Shown piece after piece: positions 28,926 to 40,554 of a stretch of DNA of 64,000 nt; the stretch's first letter is position 1; every line of letters starts with the position of its first letter. The stretch covers positions 482,367-546,366 of the forward strand of contig NMRA01000140.1 in the NCBI GenBank assembly GCA_002633005.1, given 5' to 3'. Position numbers and translations under genes: made by a program. The notes under the pieces were generated by a model that had not been told where the DNA came from, searched no databases, and worked only from the letters and a program-made list of their open reading frames with translations. This DNA is from Phoronis australis (Eukaryota > Phoronida > Phoronidae).

Positions 28926-30077
28926 ACACTTTTATTTACATTACAATATAATAATGTAGAAAATAAATCTGAAACTAAATAAGGCGATCGAGATCCTCCC
29001 AAGGATACTATTGTTTCACGAAATGTATAAATAGGTAAATAAAACAACAAAAATGGATCAACTGAAATTTTCGGATGTAATAACGTCCTTTGTCAACAGA
29101 AAAAGAAATAAAGTAAAATCAAACACTATATGACAATTGACATTTAAGATATGGTGTAATGAATATGATACATTTTTGCGTAAAAAATTCAATGATATAT
29201 TTTAAGAAGTTTTTAAGCTCAATCCATGAGGTTCTATTGTATTGAGCTTGTCTATACAATATTGTTCTCTTTCATTGAGTCTGTGAGGAGTACTGGGGTG
29301 TTGGAGTTTTTCTATTGTTTGTACAGAAAGATCTTGAATATTATGGTTTTTGGAATTGAAATGATTACCTATAGTATCAGAAATGTTTTTATGTATTATG
29401 TTAAATCTATGATTACGAAACCGACTTTGTAGATTATGTTGAGTTTGTTCTACGTATTGGATAGAACATTTTTTACAAGTTATAAGGTAAGTAATATTGT
29501 TGGTGGTGCAATCAGAATAATGTTTTATTTCAAAGTTTTCATTGGTTTGGGAAGACTGGAAAAAAGTGCTATCGTTGATAAAGTTACACATTTTACACCT
29601 AGTTTTGTTACAATGTGTGTTGCCAATAGGTTTGTCAGTTAGGTGTATATTGTCGATATTAGCTTTAACTAAATAATTTTTTAGATTTTTACATTTTCTC
29701 CAAGAAATTATAGGTGGATGAGGAAATAGGTTTTTCATTTGAGGGGAAATATGCAGCGTGGAAAGGTGTTTTCTGAAGACGTGGCTAATTCCGTTTAAAC
29801 ATGGATTGAACATAGTTATGAATGGTATTCTATTAGTAGTATTGCCTTTAGTTTTAATTCTTAAAGATTCATTTCGTGTGATTGAACGGATTTTGTCAAA
29901 CTGTTTGTGTATAAGATGTAAGGGAAAATGACGTTGAACTAGACAGTACTTGAGTTCTTTTAAACGATTATTAAAGGAGGTTTCTTCTGAACAAATGCGT
30001 CGAATTCTTAGGGCAAGGCTATATGGAAGGCTTTTCTTGCAATGAATAATAATACAATGATTAAAATTTGATTTCAA
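28926..30077 (-). pseudogene. Penelope-like retroelement, 5'-truncated, GIY-YIG endonuclease end
   Basis: An open frame of 291 codons (30077-29202) ends at a stop. Its N-terminal half has KELKYCLVQRHFP, NRIPFITMFNPCLNGI and ISWRKCKNLKNYLVKA, typical of the region between reverse transcriptase and endonuclease in Penelope-like elements. A Cys-rich segment CNKTRCKMCNF follows, then YLITCKKCSIQYVEQTQ and SRFRNHRF, the GIY-YIG core. The usual glycine of YVGQT is Glu here, which may kill activity. NEREQYCIDKL is the C-terminal helix. The tail to about 28926 contains the typical ACAAAGGACGTTATTACATCC motif. The reverse transcriptase is absent. Confidence 0.75.
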
Positions 30078-30349
30078 TTAGGAGGCCTTCTAAAGGTTAT
30101 TGACCGCTAATAAGAAGGTCCTCTGTACAAAATGAATAAATGATAATGCAAAAATCAGTAGGAATACTTAAGAAAAGTGAATTAGTGCTGAAAACGACCG
30201 ACATGCCAGAAACCAGCTCAGGAGATTTTGAGAATACAATTAGATACATATGAAGCAATTGGAAATGCGACAAACTGAATCGTAGTTGCCGGCTAATAAC
30301 AAAATTGGTTAAAAACCTGGAGAATGTTTGCAAAGAATGTGTTTTTATT

Positions 30350-31050
30350 ACATTTAGAGCAGAGACTGGTATGTCGTCGTTGTTTATAAGTCGAGGAATC
30401 TCAAATACAGGCTCTTGATGACAATTTGTTGGACGGAGGAATTAAAATTTTGGGTTGTATTGTCGGAATAGCAGCTGAGTATTGATTCAGGTATGTAGGA
30501 GTTTTAATGCGAGAAGTTGTTAGTGTAAAAATACTTAGGAAGCTGATTATTGAGGAATTTGTAGTAAAATTTTGCAGTTGAGATTTTAAAGATGTCTTGA
30601 AGTAGAGGGAGGCGAAATTCCTTACATATGGGCAGAACGTGAGTATTATAACTGGAATTTGATATACTCCGAAGGATTCTCAGTGAGCTGTCTGGAGTTT
30701 CTTAGTGTTGCCAAAACCCCAAGTTGCAATGCCATGGTTTAAATGTGGGAGGACAAGTGAATTATATATTAACTTGAGAGCTGGAAGAGGAAGATAAGAT
30801 TTCAATTTGTATAAGAGTCCACCGAGATTGTTAAGTTTGTCTGAGATGAGGTTAATGTGGGGGGACCATGAGAGGTTTTTGTCAACAGTAATACCAAAGA
30901 AAGGAAAACTGTTCACATGACATATTGTTTTGCTATTTATATAAATGGTGGGAATAATACATTTTTCAATTTTCTTTTGGGGGTAGTGGAAGATCATTAA
31001 TTTATCTTTTGACGTGTTAATCAAAAGTTTGTTCACGAAAAACCAGTCTG
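30350..31050 (-). pseudogene. LINE (Jockey/CR1-type) reverse transcriptase C-terminal fragment
   Basis: The minus strand reads NKLLINTSKDKLMIFHYP, then FPFFGITVDKNLSWSPHI, LKSYLPLPALKLIYNSLVLPHLNHGIATWG. After a stop it continues with LQDIFKISTAKFYYKFLNNQLPKYF. This is the thumb and C-terminal domain of a non-LTR reverse transcriptase, downstream of the catalytic YADD, which is missing. Stops near 30695 and 30540 mark decay. Confidence 0.72.
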
Positions 31051-31170
31051 AAATAAACATTTCTAAAGCTAAAGTCCGCCCCGTTGCACAAAAATAACAT
31101 TTCTAAAGCGAAAGTCCGCCCCGTTGCACAAAAATAAAATTTCTAAAGCGAAATTCCGCCCCGTTGCACA
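31051..31170 (+). repeat. 40 bp tandem repeat, three units
   Basis: Units 31051-31090, 31091-31130 and 31131-31170 share ATTTCTAAAGC..AA and CCGCCCCGTTGCACA with few changes. It sits exactly at the junction of the LINE fragment and the plus-strand Penelope fragment. Unit length is not a multiple of three. Confidence 0.92.
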
Positions 31171-31785
31171 GTGTAGTGTTGTTTATGAGTTTGTATTCCC
31201 TATGAGCGAATGTCTTCGTTCAAACGTCAAACAATGTTACATTGGTCAAACGGTTTGCAGTCTTTCCCGTCGGTTATCTTCGCATCTTCAAAATGGCGCC
31301 ATCTAAGATCATTTTCTGCAATGTCACGAACGTAAAATCACCCGTCAAGAAATTGTGGAAAACACGTCAATTCGGTACGTGGAGCACGATATGCTTCGAT
31401 TGAAAGTGTTAGAGTCCCTTTTAATTGCTTTCGAGAAGCCTGTTTTGAATGAGAAGCAAACAAGGTCGCGCCGCACGTTACAGTTGTTTGTGTGACTTTT
31501 CTGTTACCCCCTTCATTAGTCATTCTTTGCAGTATTTCACAACCGCCGTGTCTCACTGTGTGTGTCATACAGCTTATGCTCTGTGGTGGCATTACTACGT
31601 CAGTTTATCTTCACTTGAGCATGAAACAAACATGTTTCGAAATATCGTGTGCCTTTTAATTATGTCGCTAGGTCAGTTACTTTATCTATGTTCAGTTGAG
31701 AGTAAAATTTTGTTCCAATGGTATGAACGTAACGGAATAAAGACTGTCAACAATGAAGTGTCGTGCGTTTAATCTGTTCTGTAGG
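31171..31785 (+). pseudogene. Penelope-like element 3' end with nonsense codon, inverted partner of 28340-28849
   Basis: Reads VVYEFVFPMSECL, KQCYIGQTVCSLSRRLSSHL, QNGAI, then TAA at 31304-31306 (CAA in the minus-strand partner), then DHFLQCHERKIT and LIAFEKPVLNEK to TGA 31493-31495. The YIGQT core is that of a GIY-YIG nuclease. The 3' tail, including GAAACAAACATGTTTCGAAATATCGTG, runs to about 31785, where identity with the partner ends. Confidence 0.72.
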
Positions 31786-31836
31786 CTAGGATGGGCACTA
31801 TTATTAATTCAGGGAAAACTCATAACTATGATTTCT

Positions 31837-31852
31837 CATGCGCGCACCCAGG
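31837..31852 (+). mobile_element. Solo end of CATGCGCGCACCC MITE
   Basis: CATGCGCGCACCCAGG matches the left terminus of the elements at 17946 and 23558. No matching right end was found nearby, so this is a truncated copy. Confidence 0.45.
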
Positions 31853-32535
31853 GAGGTGTGATCAAGGGATTTTAATTATAGTTGTACTGCAGTTTTGTCA
31901 TCCAATTGTTGACAGCTGTGCGCAGCTTCGAGTAGCACTTTCCCGACATTATTAGACAGGTGCTCCACATACAGGAAACTTCAATACAAACTTCAAAAGA
32001 ACTCCTTCAGCTGCTAAACTTTGAATAAACTTCTTGCCAGAAATGTTTGGCACTTCACGTAGTTTAGGTTGCCGTTATAGCGCCTAGCCGTTTATTGTTT
32101 ATTTATGAATGGACTTACGTTCAAAATGTGGAAATTAAGACAACGTACATATAGGCGCTATTGTATTCTAGTCGAAAATAATTTCCACGTTGCTCGGTTT
32201 ACTTTAAAAACTACTACACGAGCGCAGGTACCGTGCACAATTATGGTGACCTGGTGCAAAGAATTATGTCAACTTCTCCTTGAGACAGAATTGTCTAAGG
32301 AAGAAGTCAAGGCAGAGACATGAGAGACAGCAGTGTTGACTTACAATGACAATCTACTGATGTGATTGGTTATTGACCATCCAGATAAACCATCAGCTCT
32401 CTGGCCCCATTTGAGTAGACATTGAGTAACAACATGGCTGTGATAAGATTCGTATACCAACAGAGGATCGGTTCTAGCCTTTCCTTTGACTATGCTGGAG
32501 TGTAACAGGTTACTACACCGATGGCCCAGACATTA

Positions 32536-32619
32536 CCACCCCCGAACTGCCGAATGGAATCTGGGAGAGTTTTAGGGGGGGGGGCATGGCCCCTTGGCCC
32601 TTCTAAATCCGCCACTGGT
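32536..32619 (+). mobile_element. hAT-like MITE, 3' fragment
   Basis: ACCCCCGAACTGCCGAATGG...GGCATGGCCCC...CTAAATCCGCCACTG matches the 3' third of the MITE at 11686-11998. Confidence 0.6.
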
Positions 32620-34586
32620 CAGCCTACAACTAACGTCAGTGAAGCATCATACATTTAATTTCTTAGAAGACTAGATTTTAATTATAAAAAATCATCTGTC
32701 AATCAGTCCATTTTCGTATATACATAAACATGTTAATCAGAAACCAACAACCGATTGCATGAGCAATGCGTTTACCTTGACTTAAATGACGTAATCCCTT
32801 TTTGATTTCCAGTTTGTGAATTTAAACGACAAATCTTGTACCTAAGTCGAAAATCAATATATTTATTGTCATTTGAATTGTGAGTATATTTTTGAGAACT
32901 GTCCGAAATTCGTCTGATGTCTTTGATAGTTACTTTAGATAGGCAAAAATCGTTTAAGAGCTCTGCACCATTTGGGGATCGGATTAACTTCAGGCTGCAA
33001 CTATATTCACAAAAACCTTATCAGTTGTAACAAGATAAGCTCCTAGTTGTCAAAAAAACATCTCCGAATCTGTGGATTTTCGTAGCTACATAAACATGTA
33101 AATCAGAAACCAACGAATTTGTTTTTTAAAGCCGAACGTTGTAAGCAATTTCCGCAGGCATGCTCTCAGATTTTTGACATGTAACCGGGGGTACATGGGA
33201 GATGGGGACATTCGTAATAAGGTGTGTTTTTCAGAGGTACCTTTAACGATTCAAAACTTAAACTTGAACTCAAAAAAACCGCTGAAATCTTTGTTTACGG
33301 TTTCGAATACTTTGAGTACCCCGTTCGATCACATATCGTAGTCTCCACAGTCTTTTCCATATGTGCGAATTCCTTACAAATAACTCACAGTAACAATTTC
33401 AAAAGAAGTTCTATTCTTGTTGTAATATGGGGAAAAGTAACTTTATTTTATAACAAACCATCGGAAATAGTCCTCTTGTGTAATTCACAAATGGTGGTTT
33501 TCATGTTCGTCAAAATTTCACCCTTTCGATAGCGGTCAATCCTATTGTAGTTTTTACTCTCTTTGGTTGTTTGGGTAGGTTGTCTTGATACTGCTGTGCA
33601 CAAATGATCTGTGGTTTTTGATGAATTTGAAATCTCAGCTTGCCCTAGTATATACTTGGCAGTGTCATATTTAGATGTCCAGATGGTCAAAGGGAAAATT
33701 TCCCCACACCGCCCCACCAAGAGAGGGTCCCATCGGAAGTGGGGCACCTTAAGATGAAGGAATGAACATCATTAAACTCGGAAAAGAGTTACAGTTCATT
33801 CTATTGTCGTGTGACCCTGGAAGAAGTGACCATCCTCAACACGAAATCCGGTTGTACAATTTCACAAAAATATGAAAGTAGATGTAATCGATTCCAAAAT
33901 TGGGCCCTCTCTTCGTGAGTGGCCCCTTAGGAATTTGTAAATAAAAACACGAAAAGGGTTCCAACTTGAATGTCATCAATGGCTCCCTTCAAGGGCTGCG
34001 CCCTTAAATATGAAAAGATCTAATATTAGTTTTCAAAAATCAGGAATGCACTGCAATTGATGCTATCTGTCAAGTCATCAAATTTTCTCAAAAGATATAC
34101 AATTTCGAGAAAACAAAAACGAAAAAATATAGCGGCAGTTGTCTCCGCTGTCCCTTGCCAGAGATGGGTCTCTGGAAAAATGTAGTTTTGCTGCAAAATT
34201 GTCTTGTTGAATTTTAAAATCCAGTGAATTAATACACACCGCAAAAGTTTCGCTTTACAAATTTTCTCGATTTTTTGAAATACATGTATGAATGATTAAG
34301 TGCATGTTTTCTAGTGCATTTAGACTATCTATGTCGCAAAAACGGAGACCCTCACAATAGTATCCTTGCCACCAGGGCCCTCAAAGGGTAAACCATGTAC
34401 TGATATTGAGTTGTCAAATGTTCTATTGAATTTTCTATCATCTCTGTGTTTCGCAGCCTATTTTCTCGACTGTCCCTGGCCCCACGCCTTTGTCGGTTGC
34501 CACCCTGACGCCTGCAAGTTCTGTTTTTTTGGGGGGACGTGACCCCCGGCCCAACCCCCACCCTCGCTTCTTAAGACCCTGGATAT

Positions 34587-35635
34587 TAGAAACATTGTTG
34601 TTTGGAACACGCCCATTCCATAAATTTCGTCATTTTCCCCACGACGTCACGTTACAAGGAAATGGACGAACTTTGTATCAACAACCTTCGTTTGACAGGC
34701 CAGTGTTGAACCAAACAGCTTGTTATGGTATGCTGGGATGATTCCCAATTGTATATTCTTCCCTTCATTGATAACTTGTTCTATTTCGTCTGTGCCAGCT
34801 CTATATAGGGAAAATGAATCAGTGTGGTTTATGTTTATGTTTGCCAACGCTCTTGAAAGTACAGCTGACATGTACATTTATATATGTATTAATTACCTCT
34901 GGATTTATGCAAATGTCGTACATCATGATGTCTCTCGGGACTCTACTTCATCAGTTTGACCTAACAAGTAAGAGAGGGTTTGAGAAATGTGTGTAGTGTT
35001 TCACTGACTTTTAATTTCGTACTAGTGTAAACTATGAACAACAGTAACGCTCAATTAATATGGGTCCGGGGTTTGACCCTTGTACAGGGAATCCAGTTCG
35101 TGTTTGACACTTTCTGTTTAATTTCATAGAAGGTGATTTTATTAGACAACTGAATTTTCTGTTCAGTTAATTTCTTAAACAGTTGTGAGCTTCATATCAA
35201 ATTGTATGTGTAATGCTGTTCTTTATGACTAACAAGCCCAGTGGGCTGGGTGTTCAAGTAACATTGGTCGCTGTAAAAAGTTTAGTTTCTCTCCAGTTGA
35301 TGTTCGCACGTGATGACCCTTAGATTCGAGCTACAAACTCGAGTCATCCTAGACTTAGAGAACAAAGCTCGAAATTTCGAGTTTAGACTGGAACTTATAG
35401 CGTTAATTAGGGGACAGCAAATGCAAACTAGGATTGGACAATCATCCCGTAAAGTAGATCGTAGTATCATGAACTTTTGTGTCGAGTTTGTAACAAAGAA
35501 AGAGGAACTGAAAGTGTAAGAAATTAGTTCAAGTTCAATTTCGAGTATAAAAATTAAACTCAGAACCAAGAACTGTGCATAAATTATTAACTGGAAGGGA
35601 ATACACAGGAGTCTACTGTTTTGCATCGCTGGTTC
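34587..35635. other. Intergenic, nothing recognised
   Basis: Region right of transposon copy 2. Open frames of up to 114 codons exist on both strands but overlap one another and show no family resemblance. Confidence 0.5.
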
Positions 35636-36194
35636 CCTGCGTGCCGCTAGGTGGTAGCGAGCACGCAGGTAACATTTGATTTTCCTCGGGAAATTTTTTT
35701 ACACCGGCGTTTCTGATTGGCTGGTCGAATTCTTTGCGCAAACAAAGTAGAATGAATGACTGATGGAGGAAGTGTAGATGTGGTCTCTTGTACAGACAAA
35801 TCGGTGCTTAATTCATGTTCAAGAATTGTGAATCCCAGAAAATCGTGGTCGCGCCTTTTCAGAATGCATCTTTCTATTGTCGCTAACTTTTGTTTACGTT
35901 GATGTCCTCAAAGTGCACACAGTATGTCATGAACAACTGACACCAGTTAAATCGGCCAGATGTATTGTTTTTTGTACATGTATGTGCTTCAAGCACGCGG
36001 CTACTAAACATTGCTGCAGACACGAAATAGTCACTGTTACGCCACTTGCATGACAAGGCTAAAATCCCTATAGTCTGTCATTTTCTTTCTTTGTTGCACA
36101 GCCAACCAATGACTGCCGAGGTTACATCAATCAGTGATAAAGCGCCTGGTTCCCTATGATACTTGCGTGTTATATACACGCAGGGAACCAGCGA
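35636..36194. mobile_element. Candidate 559 bp element with 18 bp terminal inverted repeats
   Basis: TCGCTGGTTCCCTGCGTG (35636-35653) and CACGCAGGGAACCAGCGA (36177-36194) are perfect inverted repeats. A partial internal echo GCCTGGTTCCCTATG lies near 36144. No clear target duplication, so the outer limits are provisional. No coding capacity. Confidence 0.55.
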
Positions 36195-36537
36195 GCTGTT
36201 TCGCGTGGAGTTAAACTAGCACTTGCGCACGTGCGTTTATTTGAAAAAGGAGGCGTGTAAACGGAAAGTCATAGTTTTGCTGACTTTGATATTTTTCACT
36301 TAAAATTGCATCTATTTTTAAATTTTATGTTAATAAATGCATAGTTCGCCAACACCTTGTTCCTTTTTATAATTGATAAATGCTCCACAAAACTTAATTT
36401 GTGACAAAAAGTTGACGCTACGTGGGCTTTTAAGAGGAAATTTTCCAAATAAACGCCCCACTGTCTAGACACTTGACAACACAATTTTAAACACCAAATA
36501 AGAGCCCATGGGCGTGTATTTGGCATAATTTTCCGAA

Positions 36538-36557
36538 TAAACGCCCATGGGCGTTTA
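36538..36557. repeat. 20 bp perfect palindrome
   Basis: TAAACGCCCATGGGCGTTTA. A second GCCCATGGGCGT word lies at about 36504, so the short motif is repeated. Function unknown. Confidence 0.7.
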
Positions 36558-37040
36558 ATCAGGTGGGTTTATCTACGGAAAATCAAGGTAGGTAAACAAG
36601 TCGACTTTTACGATACATTATGCACTATGAAAACCGAACAGTGAAATGCAGTTTTGTCATCAAATATCAAGTACACAGAGAAAACAGTGCTTCATAATGA
36701 TTTTTTGTCACCAGTACGTGAATGCTGTGGAGTTGTTTTGATAACAGAAATCAGATTAAACCATGAATTTGACTTTTCATGATCGGTAGATTACATCTTT
36801 GCCCGTGAAGCCAATGGTTTGATGATAAGAGCTGCCTGAAGAAATATGACTTTTGCGTTTGCAATTTCGCCCTTTTCGACGACATATAAAAGTAAAAATC
36901 TAAACATTAGCGTATTTTTCGCTAATATCGATGAACTTTTGGCCAAGATCTTTCAAATTCAGTCCGGGGCAGCCCGGCAGCAGGAGAAACGTCACAAAAG
37001 ATTACAATGAAACCGGCACTGTTAACAAAGACGTCAAAAT

Positions 37041-37314
37041 CAGGGGAGGATCCAGGATTTTGAGTTAGGGGAGGCCAGGGCACAGGAATAACCATAAAGT
37101 CGCCACAAGCGCGGGGTCAGCCTAAACCGTTTAAAGATGCAGGGTCTCGAATTTTAGGGTTTGTGGACCTTATTACTAAAAACGGTAAACGGGGTTTATT
37201 CAAGGCCTATGAATTGTGCATTCGCCCCCTAACCCCCCCTGCTAGTCAGAAATTCGCACCCCGAACTACCAAATGGTATCTGGGAGATTTTAGGTCCCTC
37301 AAAATCCGCCACTG
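37041..37314 (+). mobile_element. hAT-like MITE, full copy
   Basis: Starts GGGGAGGATCCAGGATTTTG, ends AAAATCCGCCACTG, and matches 11686-11998 along its length. AAAAT on both sides may be part of a target duplication. Confidence 0.65.
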
Positions 37315-39379
37315 AAAATTGACTTACAATTACCATTTTAACATTTGTAGTCCATTTGGATATAGTAACTAGGAACGGTAATTTGCCTTATTAAAAACTC
37401 AAACATAAACCAAAACCATTTGGCTTTTGAAAGGAGTTTAAGAAAAGGAAAGCCGAAAATCTTACTGTCAGCCATTAATTACACTTTTTAAATTGCAATA
37501 ACACATTTCTCATTTTATTATAATTGACTGTTAAATATACGTAATTTACCCATTTCAACATTGTTTCTATTGCACGTCGAAAGTCATTAAAGTATGAATT
37601 TACTAGTGTTTACATGGTTCCGAATCGGTTATTTTTTTGCTTATTCTGCCGCCTTTTTAAGGCGGCAGTTTTTCGACCTATAACCATTGTAGCGAATAGC
37701 AAGATGTCGGAGTGGGACCTCCTATTGTACTGCACTCCTTGGTTGTACTAAAATGTGCCGTTTAGCCATTGATAAAATAATTATGTACCTGTAGCCTTGT
37801 CACTACCCTTGCAGCCCAATCCTTTGAAACAACCAATTGTCTGAGCCTTGTGTAGATCCTGACCTCAGCTTTCAGCTTTTTTTTAGAAAAGTCAATATAG
37901 TTACCGTTTATCATTTTTCGCTGATAATAATTCCTCTACTTGATTTGATGACTCATTGCGCATGTTCACACAGTACTGCTGGTAGGCCCTTGTCTGAAAA
38001 TGTAACTGATCTCATGAAAAAAAAAACGCAAAATGAATTTTATCTTTTAGATCTCGACTTCGCCGATCAGCAAGTGCATGTGTGAATGGTGACAACAAAT
38101 ACTTAGCAATTATAGAAATGTTAAGGATTTGACTAAAATAATTTGAAAACTTGTATTTCCTTTGTATGAAAACTAAGTGAAATACTGATCATGTGGTGAA
38201 CTGTGTACAAACGTGGCCGTCCTTGCAAAGCACCCCACTTTTTCCGACAACAATGGCACCTAACATGAGTGAGCTCTAAAATTGAACATAAAAGCTACAT
38301 AGAATAATTGCTGTAAGACAGCATCTGTGTATGAGATTGAAAAATTCCGGCGATGGTTTGTAACTACCTACTTCTTAATTTTCGTTGACTTTTCTTTATC
38401 AGGGATGTTACAATAAAAACAACGACTGTTTTCTTAACCGAAAGTCAAGCATCCATTGCAATATGCTCGTATAGCCTTTAGCCACCTTGAGTCAAAAAAC
38501 ACCGGTTCCGGCTGAACTTGAAATACAAGCTATATTTCATTTTATTGGCAGCTTAGTTTCAATAAAAGCAGTCCGACGACGCCTCCGATAAAATTGAAGC
38601 ACTAGTTCATCGATCCTTGGGAAGGACCCAAATTGACGTATTGTTCCATTTCCCATATACGTCTGTCCCGTACCAAGTATGCCACGTATTTTGTCGATCC
38701 TTCTTCAGAAAGAGTCCCCACACGTGTTTTTTAATTGGAGGAGCTCGTTCAATAATCCCCATTACGCGTATTTATGGCCAAATTAGTTTACCAAGGAGTT
38801 TGCTATAGCAGGAGTATTCACCAAACAGACGGGCCTTGACAAAACTCTAGAACAAATTTTAGCCTTCGATAGACTTGGAGACCCTGGAACTGCATGCAAG
38901 GTGAAACACTGTTACTGGGTTAAGTTTCTAAAATATAATTTCGTTTTATGCGGCTCAAAAGACTTTTTTATAGAAATTATAAACGTCGTAGGCCTTCAGT
39001 TTGCCGCAGCCGCCGATGATCATGCAAATGAGCGGAAAATTTCAAAATCAATTCCTAATGGCCGTTTTCGAGAACTGTGCTGACCCGGCAAAACTTGATT
39101 CGTATCAGCGTGTTTCACGATATGAATCCTTCACTGAGCCATCTCGTAGACATGATGCTTCGAAGTCAACCGAATTTGGACATTTTATAGGGCCTTTCTA
39201 CATAACCTTAAGAGAAAAATCTGATTTTAAGGTCCCACTTAATAGTTGCGGGATAAAAGTTAAAACTCATACCACACCAATATGAGTTAAGAACACATAG
39301 ACCTTTGCTATTGTCTTGCATACACACTGTTCGAGCTCAGAATAGATACTGCATGCGAGACCGGCCCCGTTACTGATCA
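37315..39379. other. Intergenic, nothing recognised
   Basis: AT-rich. Short open frames on the plus strand around 38.6-39.2 kb lack resemblance to known families. No supported gene. Confidence 0.5.
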
Positions 39380-39480
39380 TTGACGTGCACTCCTGTTCAC
39401 CATCGTCCGCCAGGTGGCGAAAAATACAATAACAAAGATGGCGGACAATTCGCTCAGAAATGCGGGATTCTTGGTGTGAA
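39380..39480 (+). promoter_or_regulatory. Promoter-like patch, possible TCP11L1 start region
   Basis: It clusters TGACGTGCAC (CRE-like, from 39381), CCGCCAGGTGGCG (39407-39419, CTCF-like and palindromic) and AAGATGGCGG (about 39436, YY1-like) in a CpG-richer stretch. It lies 1.1 kb upstream of the TCP11L1 start codon, so a 5' UTR intron would be needed. The assignment is inference. Confidence 0.3.
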
Positions 39481-39789
39481 TTTCGCTCCAGCTGCAGATT
39501 TTCAACCTGTTGAGGATTAGCAGCTGACCTGAAACGGAAGAGGTTTATTTGGTTATTTTGATACAAAGTATTTTTTAAATTGTCTGTATTACGAATTAAC
39601 GACTGCATTTACCAGTGTCAGTGACAGTGCGCTTTTGACTTTCGACCAAGTCAAACTCTGAAGACGACTAAGAAAGTCTGACTCACTGTTGACCTACACT
39701 TGAAGTGAACTCTCGGGCTGTAAAGGGGAATATAGCGAAGTAAGTCATGTTAGACAGATGGTGCCCTGTCATAAGATTCATGGTTCAGG

Positions 39790-40100
39790 TAGCTGGATTT
39801 ATTAATGAAAACAATAACGGTTTTAAAACGGCTTGACGTGTTTCGGTGTCATTTATTTAAACACCATCATCAGAAGAATGAGAGAGAATATAGTGGCCAC
39901 CTAGCAAGGCCCAGCAACAAGTGATGAAACACAGACACAGTCAGTTACAGGGAGTGACAATAAACTAGACCAACAATGATAACATGTGGTGTGCCAGCTG
40001 CATATTGAAATTAAGGCTTGCATCTGTATAGCCTCCCTCAAACTTATCTTAAAGTGACAAAAATTTCCCCTCCTAGGAAATATCCTCAATCATTTGATCT
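39790..40100 (-). pseudogene. Penelope-like element 3' relic
   Basis: The minus strand reads SLREAIQMQ, like the C-terminal helix of Penelope endonucleases. Downstream is the typical tail TGATGATGGTGTTT...GACACCGAAACACGTCAAG. Heavily decayed. Confidence 0.5.
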
Positions 40101-40554
40101 TTCTTATGTCGCACAGTGACGTTAGTGACAGTCCTTGAAATTGTGCTGGTGACCAGGGGATTGAGGGGTGGATTTCCTTCTCACTGGGCGAAACTTTGTA
40201 ACAAGCACTTGAGACAAGGGTGGGTGCCAGGGGTGAATTTGGTGACGATTAGTGGAGGGTGAAATTTGTTGGGGACTTGGGAGATTCTTTTCTTCGCTCA
40301 CCTGAAAAGTATATGTTTCTTCATGTATGCTGTAAGCTTTTGAACAAGTTAGCTGTGCCTACAGGTTAAAACCTGTTTTACCATATGCCCCTTTCTTGTG
40401 TAGTATCTCAAAGTGAAGTCTGAAGGTGTCTTTACAAATACTTTAAACTCAAACACAGTCTTCAGCTCAAACCATCATCATACACTGAGTTTGGGTTTGG
40501 TGAACATGCTTAAATGGAAATAAAACACTGATATTGTAGCTTTATTGTTTAAGA

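Larger units (their letters stand above)
26727..34581. mobile_element. 3 kb DNA transposon, copy 2, split by ~5 kb of nested insertions
   Basis: Left segment 26727-27545 (start CAGGCCCGCCGTAGGATGG) matches copy 1 at 17322-18290. Right segment 32640-34581 (end GCTTCTTAAGACCCTG) matches copy 1 from about 18510 to 20312. Exact 5 bp GATAT flanks the two outer ends (26722-26726 and 34582-34586), showing they belong to one original insertion. The intervening 27546-32639 holds two inverted Penelope fragments, another Penelope element, a LINE and a MITE, so it arrived later. Only about 220 bp of the element is missing at the split. Confidence 0.75.

Noticed and set aside
32105-32323. 72-codon plus-strand frame between repeats
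   Set aside because: No similarity to a known family and embedded in nested repeat sequence.
33448-33747. Minus-strand frame similar to 19437-19631 in the other transposon copy
   Set aside because: Resemblance follows from shared DNA; lengths and frames differ and no domain is seen.
35282-35626. 114-codon hydrophobic frame
   Set aside because: No family resemblance, overlaps a plus-strand frame of similar size, no splice or promoter context.
39267-39608. 113-codon minus-strand frame over the promoter-like patch
   Set aside because: No recognisable domain; composition looks like non-coding promoter DNA.
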